A stretch of 64,000 bases of DNA from Diploscapter coronatus (lineage: Eukaryota > Nematoda > Chromadorea > Rhabditida > Rhabditidae): positions 40,749,249-40,813,248 of the forward strand of contig OZ038423.1 of assembly GCA_964036155.1 (NCBI GenBank), in the 5' to 3' direction. How positions within the stretch are numbered: position 1 is the stretch's first letter; every line of letters begins with the position of its first letter. Positions 58,329 through 64,000 of this stretch are shown piece by piece. The notes beneath the pieces were generated by a model. The model had not been told where the DNA came from. It saw only the letters and a list, made by a program, of their open reading frames with translations, and did no database searches. The position numbers and the translations under genes were made by a program.

Positions 58329-61300
58329 CTGAAAACTGCCAGATAAATTGTTGTTTTATGGAAAATTATAAATTCTCTGCAAGTTTAAATTTCGTTGATA
58401 AATGACATGTGAAAAATTTTGGAAACGCAAATTTGTTGGCGATTGTTAATCAGAAATCATATGAAGACCAATACCTTGGGAATTCGAAGGAAACGTATGA
58501 GAATTTTGAAGAAAATGAAAATAGAGTCAGAAACATGAGAAAATCATGGAGCAAACAGACAAACAAGCTGAATTCCTGCAGCTCTAACACGTGAATCAAT
58601 AATTGGAATAAATAGGGATTGAAAAAATCGATCGACGAATCGATCCGAAATGAATTCGATGCAGCAATTCGGCAATTCAACAATGAGCGAATTAACTCCC
58701 TTCCCTTGCATCTTTGCATTTCTCCTCTTCTTTTGTCCTCCCTCATTATTACACGACCGCATATACATATATCATACAGTTAAAAAACCAATCAACTCTT
58801 CCCAGCAGGAATCTCTGAAATATATTCATGATCCAACAAAATTCATTGGTAATCATATTGCTTCCACTGATAAAACAGTCTTATGTGGTTGATGGAAATT
58901 TGCTAAATCAAGAGATGCATGAATCTGGTTGTCGTCGAGTTCGTCGTGAGGACAAACTTTTTCTATTTAAATTAAAATGCATGTTGACGGAAATTGAACT
59001 TGTGTTCACAGTCTGCATTTACTTGTTGAATTCCGAATATGCAAATACACTTGATCCGAGCCTTCCTTCTATGAACGTACTCGGTCCGCAATCTGCACAG
59101 TGCTCATTCATATTTCGCATTCATTTCCCTTCTCGTTTCTTCATCTTCTCAATTTCGCGTCTTTTCACGGAAATTACAAAAGTCGCTCCTGGCGCACGCC
59201 TCTCACGAGAGAGAAAAAGAGAGGGGCCATTATCTAATTGTTATGAGAAGAGGAAATAGCGTAGAAATGAAGTAGAACGAGAGAAACAGACAATTGAAAA
59301 GACTGTTCTGAACAAATAGAGAATTCGAAGGCGAAAGATAAAGAGAAGAAAGGGGTAGAGAAATGAACGAAATGAGCAATCAGAAAGGAGATGGAAGAGA
59401 AAAAGAAGGGAAACTAAAGAGCCTGAGGCAACAATTACGGTGGAATGGAAGGAGCAGAGCAGAGGCGAAGGGAAAGCAAGGGGCCAATCAGAGGAGCAAC
59501 CAATTTCCGACGAGTCGCGATTTGGAAAGGACACACTCTGACGACAAATTATGATAATTCGAGCTATTTGAGCTGAGCACAATGGAAATTGCTTACGAGA
59601 AATAACCGATATATTGATGAAGACCAACATATCATATCGATTTGATCGGATCGAATTTGGCCATTTCCCAAATTTTAATGCGCCAATGCCTCGAATGCGA
59701 ATGCGAAAGAGAAGTGAACTGTGTGTGCGCTGCGCAAATTTATGACTAATTTGCATTGACAGAGAGACATGCCGACACTCCAAAGCTGTAATGAGGCGAG
59801 GGAGATAGCACAGAAATTGGGGAGGGGAACTGTTATTGCCTCTAATTTTGGTATAAGACCTCATAGCTTATGAGGCAAATGTGAGAGGCAGGAAACAGGT
59901 AATGAAAATGAACGATGAAATGAGAAATGAGATGGAGAAATGAGGGAAATTGACAGCGACTCCCCACTCAGCCCTCATTAAACAGTCCTTGTTTGGGGAA
60001 AGGGGGAAACAGCCAAACGCAGACTCAGTCGATCAGAAGATTTTCATTTCAATCAATTAGGCGCATGAATTGTGTGATTGTCTGTGAGATGGAGATGCAG
60101 AGAGAAAGAGCTATTCACTTTATGAGCAAATGGTTAATAGCAAAATGATCGGAAATAAAATGAAATGAAAACGATGCGGGACGCTAAAAATACAAATGAA
60201 TAATAAACAAATCTGATTCATTTGGACGAAATCGCAGAAATTATGAGGAAGGGGAAATGATCGTTGAGTCAGCCACAGAAACAAGAAAATTCCGAAAATC
60301 GAGAAACTACGATACCGTAATAAATTTTAAATAGGAAAAGGATAAGATAAAATTTTTTAAAATCACAATAGTAATCAAGATGACCTCAATCTTTCGGAAT
60401 AGGTAAAAATACAGTCGGTTGTTTCGTTAGCTTGAAAGCAAACTCTTATCAAGAAATGGACTGAGAAACTAGTGAAAAAGCAATGGACTGTGACAACGTT
60501 GAACTGTAATGTTGATTGTTGAATGTTATTCTTCGGAAGACAGCAGCAGCCATTATCTCGATGCTCCGTTTTCTTCAAATCAGACATCTTTTAATGCAAA
60601 TTGTGGATGTCATTTGCGCATTCTATGCATTTGCCCTATTGCTCTATCGATCTGTCATTCCATCGTCTTTCACAAAACAATTTCATCTCAATTTCACGAG
60701 ATCGCAAATTGTGATAAGTCGAGAGACAGAGTCTAACAACAGGCTTCATCATCAGATTCTGGTTATCGCATGATAAAATTTGAAAGCAGGACTGTTTCAC
60801 AATTGGAAAAGTTATCTGATTTGTAATTCTGAAAATGAAAGTTAGCGATTTTGTTTGATTACTCATTGAAGATTGAAAATATGATTTCATCTAACTGTAA
60901 ACGTGAAAAGCTATCAGGGTTGTTAAGGTTTTGAATCGAGAATTCTTAGAATTTCAGATTTTGGAAATCGGGTTTTTAAATTCAAATTGATATCCTTCTA
61001 CAGTGTCGCAAAAGTCCTCACGTCAGATTAAGCTCAAAATGATACGCGTTATGGGAATGTGTACAATTTAAAAAAAAAATCATTTTCTGCCTTTTCAAAT
61101 CTCAATCCTTGTATATGATAAATTCGATGAAGTTTAGATCAGTGTTTGAGGTTTACAGTCCTTAAATAATTTTTTTTGGTTTAATCAGCGAAATAGCTTT
61201 TGTCATACTCTGTAAGCTTGGAATCAGAATAAATATTCAAATATCAGGAAGTATCTTCGAATTTACGATTTTATGAAATTCCGAGCATCCTTATTTTTAA

Positions 61301-64000
61301 AACTTTTCTGAAGAAAAAATTAAACAAATTCTTACTCTCAGAATTTGAACTATATGAATAAGTTTGGCTTATTTCTAATTTCAACTCAGAATGAGTATTT
61401 CCTGTTACATGGCATTGTAATGCATCCGATTGAATGATTGGATGAAAAGATCGAAAAGTTCCCGCAGATTTGGGAGAGGCATAGAGAAGTAGAGATAATA
61501 GAGAGCACGAGTGTGGGAAAATGTTTGCGCGAGTAGGTCGCTCAAAGAACCGGTCAAAAGGATGGAATAGGAAGCTAGAGAGTGGGGGAAAACAGGAGGG
61601 GAAGAGACAGAGAATGTTAGATAGCACATGGATCGGAGTGGCTTGAGAGATTCCGACAGAGATGATAGGGAATAGGCATGGAGTGACAATGCAGGGACAA
61701 CCAGAGCGTGCCTAATGCCATATATATTCATTCATCGTTTCTTTCATCCTCCTCTATCTTTCATCACATTTATTCGTTTTATTTCCATCATTCTCTGCCT
61801 CTTTCTGCTCTCTCGCTATCACCACTCTCAATTGCACTATCTCACTCTCTTCACATTCGCACCTCTCAAACACAGACTCATGCTGGTATTTAATCGGATC
61901 TGTAATAAATCTATTTATCGCCTAGAGCGTATTAGTTAGCATTCGAAGGATGGATAGATGGATAGTGCTAGAAAAGTAAGGCGAATCGGATGTATTTAGT
62001 TGCGAAGAGTCAAACATTAAAAATGAATGAAGGGAATTGGAAAATCAGAAATTGTATGTAATGTGCACATTTGCAGAGATCTTTCAGACCCAGACTAACT
62101 AGCCAAAATGTCTTTGCTACGATTTGCCAACTTGTCGGAATCGGAATTGCTAAATTCTTTAACTGACTAGTTGGTCTTCCGAATCTTGGAATGAAATCCT
62201 AAAGGCCTTAAATTAGGCGGGCAATCGGCCGAGTCGTCTCCTTAATTTCATCAATTCTTGTGCTGATTTGCCGGAAAACACAGACTCGTCTAATTTGGCG
62301 CCGTTTAGTCTTCCTCCCCCCGCTCCGCTTTATCTTCTCACATCACATCTCCCCGAGTCTCGAGTCTGACTGCTAAATTTCCTCATCCTGGGCCAAGATT
62401 TCTCAATTCCCAATTTTTGGTTGGCCTCTTTGATTGAAGGCGAAAAAGTTCACTCCTCTGTCAATGAGAAGGAAAAGCCGCACAAGGCTAATTGGAGACG
62501 GGAGAACAAAGCTGAAAGAGGAGATAAGAAGAGTCGAGGAATCGGGGAGAATTGGTGGACGCTACGTGTCCCTGGAGGCCGCGCTCGATTCGGCAGGACT
62601 ATAGCTCTGCACAGCTCAGCCAGGGCAAGTTGGGTGATTTTTAAATCCCCAAAATAGGAAATGAGCAAACGAAGCGAGTAAAAGGGTCTGATGGCGAATC
62701 GAAAATTGCAATCAGCGAAAATGTGAAGGGATTTTGGAGTCACAAAGTCAAAGTCTGCTGACAGATTTAATGGAGAGCAGGGGAACAGTGCCTCGATTTC
62801 CCTCTTTCTCTGACACCGCACTCTCCACACAATCATTATAATCATTATTGTTACGCGGAAAAATCGAGCGATGGAATAGCGGCGAGGGCCTCTCGCATCA
62901 ATTCTCCCAACCACACTCTCATTTCCAATCGTCAGCATTGCGATCTCCAGGAATTGATTACCGCCATTCACAGAAAAATAGCAGGTTAATTCGAAATGAA
63001 ATAGTAATCAACCGCTGATAGAAGTGACAAAAATTGTGTCTACCGTATAAAATGAATTAGCAATTTGTGAGTGAACTCAACGATGACGGAAACGTAGATG
63101 AGGGCTGGGAAAATCAAAGGAAGTGGAGCTGAGAGGAAGTAGGAGAAGGGGGGATCAATTTCACTTAGCGTGTCTCCCAAAGAAACAGGAAAGAGGCGAG
63201 AATGAATGAATGCTAAGAGAGAAGAAGGAAGGGGCACGGTACTTCTCATTCTCATTCTCCTCGTCTTTGTCGCCTGTTTACCGTTTCTTTGTCTATTCGA
63301 TCGACAAAAACACAAAACGCTGCTTAGCGGAGCTTATCCTAGCAAAATCGAGATTCACTCAATTTTCGAAAAGTTGGATATAAACTGAAAATCGCAAAGT
63401 ATCGGAAGAGGCAGATCCTGAAAACAAGATACTCTTTCTATGCAATAATTTGGCTCTTCTCATTCATTGACTCTGCCTCTCTAAATTTCAACTCTGCCAG
63501 ATTGCTCCCTTGATAGACCTCTTCTCGAATTGGACTGGGCCTGCATCCATGTATTCAAGCTCATCAAAATGGACAAATTTCAGTGCAAAATACGAGCAAT
63601 GCATAGATCATTCGCTGAGTTGCAAACATATCCAAATGCTAAATCGTCATTGAGCTAAACTAAATGATCGAAATTTTTCTAAAACTCGCTAAACGTCGAA
63701 CTTTTAATGAGCAAATCCTCTACAGTTCGAAGAAGTGTCCTTGCAATTTTCCAATCCGCAAAGATTTTTTCTGAGGATTAAAATGGTCGATGTTAAATTT
63801 TCAAGGGCAAATGCAGATCATAATAAGAAGTGAAATGAAGAATGAGAAATTAGGGAGGGGAGCCAAATTGAGGAGGTGGGGCTATTTGAGGCTGAGAAAG
63901 ATGGGATCAGTCGAATTCGCACTGACAGGTGCGAACTTCGCATGAAACTCGAAGAAATTAGAAGTTTGCTCGAAATTTCAAGTAATTGTTAGTCGAAATG
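58329..64000. other. upstream or 5' intronic sequence of the ZFHX gene
   Basis: No exon could be supported. Blocks of strong purine/pyrimidine skew occur: plus-strand purine-rich at about 59230-59560, 61430-61690 and 63090-63250, pyrimidine-rich at 61730-61870. They generate long low-complexity open frames (for example a 207-codon minus-strand frame at 59241-59864) that have no domain. Missing ZFHX 5' exons or its promoter may lie here or beyond the window. Confidence 0.45.

Noticed and set aside
59241..59864. 207-codon minus-strand open frame
   Set aside because: Longest frame in the window outside genes, but low-complexity Phe/Ser/Leu/Arg from a purine-rich block, with no domain.
60791..60798. 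CTGTTTCA motif, as found upstream of nematode type I piRNAs (also near 17699 plus and 7690 minus)
   Set aside because: Three hits in the window on both strands is about the chance number, with no clustering.
62450..62971. 173-codon minus-strand open frame
   Set aside because: No recognisable domain, no splice context, and skewed composition.
1..64000. tRNA, rRNA, CRISPR arrays, transposases or prokaryotic operon features
   Set aside because: None seen on reading both strands; no B-box-like GGTTCGAATCC in a tRNA context, no transposase motif, no direct-repeat array.

Overview
This is a eukaryotic window, almost certainly from a nematode. Genes are intron-rich, splice acceptors are nearly all TTTCAG/TTGCAG/TTTAG, and one gene encodes a seven-helix receptor with the hallmarks of the nematode Sra/Srab chemoreceptor group. 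Several start codons sit 4-9 bases after a splice acceptor, as in mRNAs that receive a spliced leader or have a short 5' UTR intron. The species cannot be named from sequence alone. Ten genes were reconstructed exon by exon with consistent reading phase across every junction, except for one weaker junction in the homeobox gene.

Layout: (1) 134-594 (+), last two exons of a BolA-like gene. (2) 1520-8117 (-), Sra/Srab-like chemoreceptor, 346 aa. (3) 8118-15207, about 7 kb without a firm gene: purine-skewed blocks, a small inverted repeat and a few weak exon candidates. (4) 15208-18071 (+), flap endonuclease FEN1. (5) 18641-26946 (-), a 723-aa DEG/ENaC cation channel whose sixth intron holds (6) a complete mitochondrial-type fumarase gene at 21673-24866 (+). 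(7) 28501-32233 (-), an SMG5-like nonsense-mediated-decay factor. (8) 32614-33623 (-), cytochrome b5, close enough upstream of the SMG5-like gene to suggest a possible operon. (9) 34168-39421 (+), strumpellin (WASHC5), subunit of the WASH complex. (10) 40545-43338 (-), an AT-rich 13-exon gene for a 409-aa seven-helix membrane protein that I cannot place in a family. (11) 45213 to beyond 58328 (-), a ZFHX3/ZFHX4/zfh-2-type gene with three homeodomains and many zinc fingers; its 5' end is not seen. (12) 58329-64000, probably upstream or intronic sequence of that gene.

Most neighbours are functionally unrelated: DNA replication (FEN1), the TCA cycle (fumarase), electron transfer (cytochrome b5), Fe-S/BolA biology, mRNA surveillance (SMG5-like), endosomal actin (strumpellin), sensory or neuronal membrane proteins (chemoreceptor, DEG/ENaC, orphan seven-helix protein) and a neuronal transcription factor (ZFHX). 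The most unusual items are the orphan seven-helix gene with two possible C-terminal ends, the antisense nested fumarase, several fold-back (MITE-like) elements inside introns, and two GC-AG introns.
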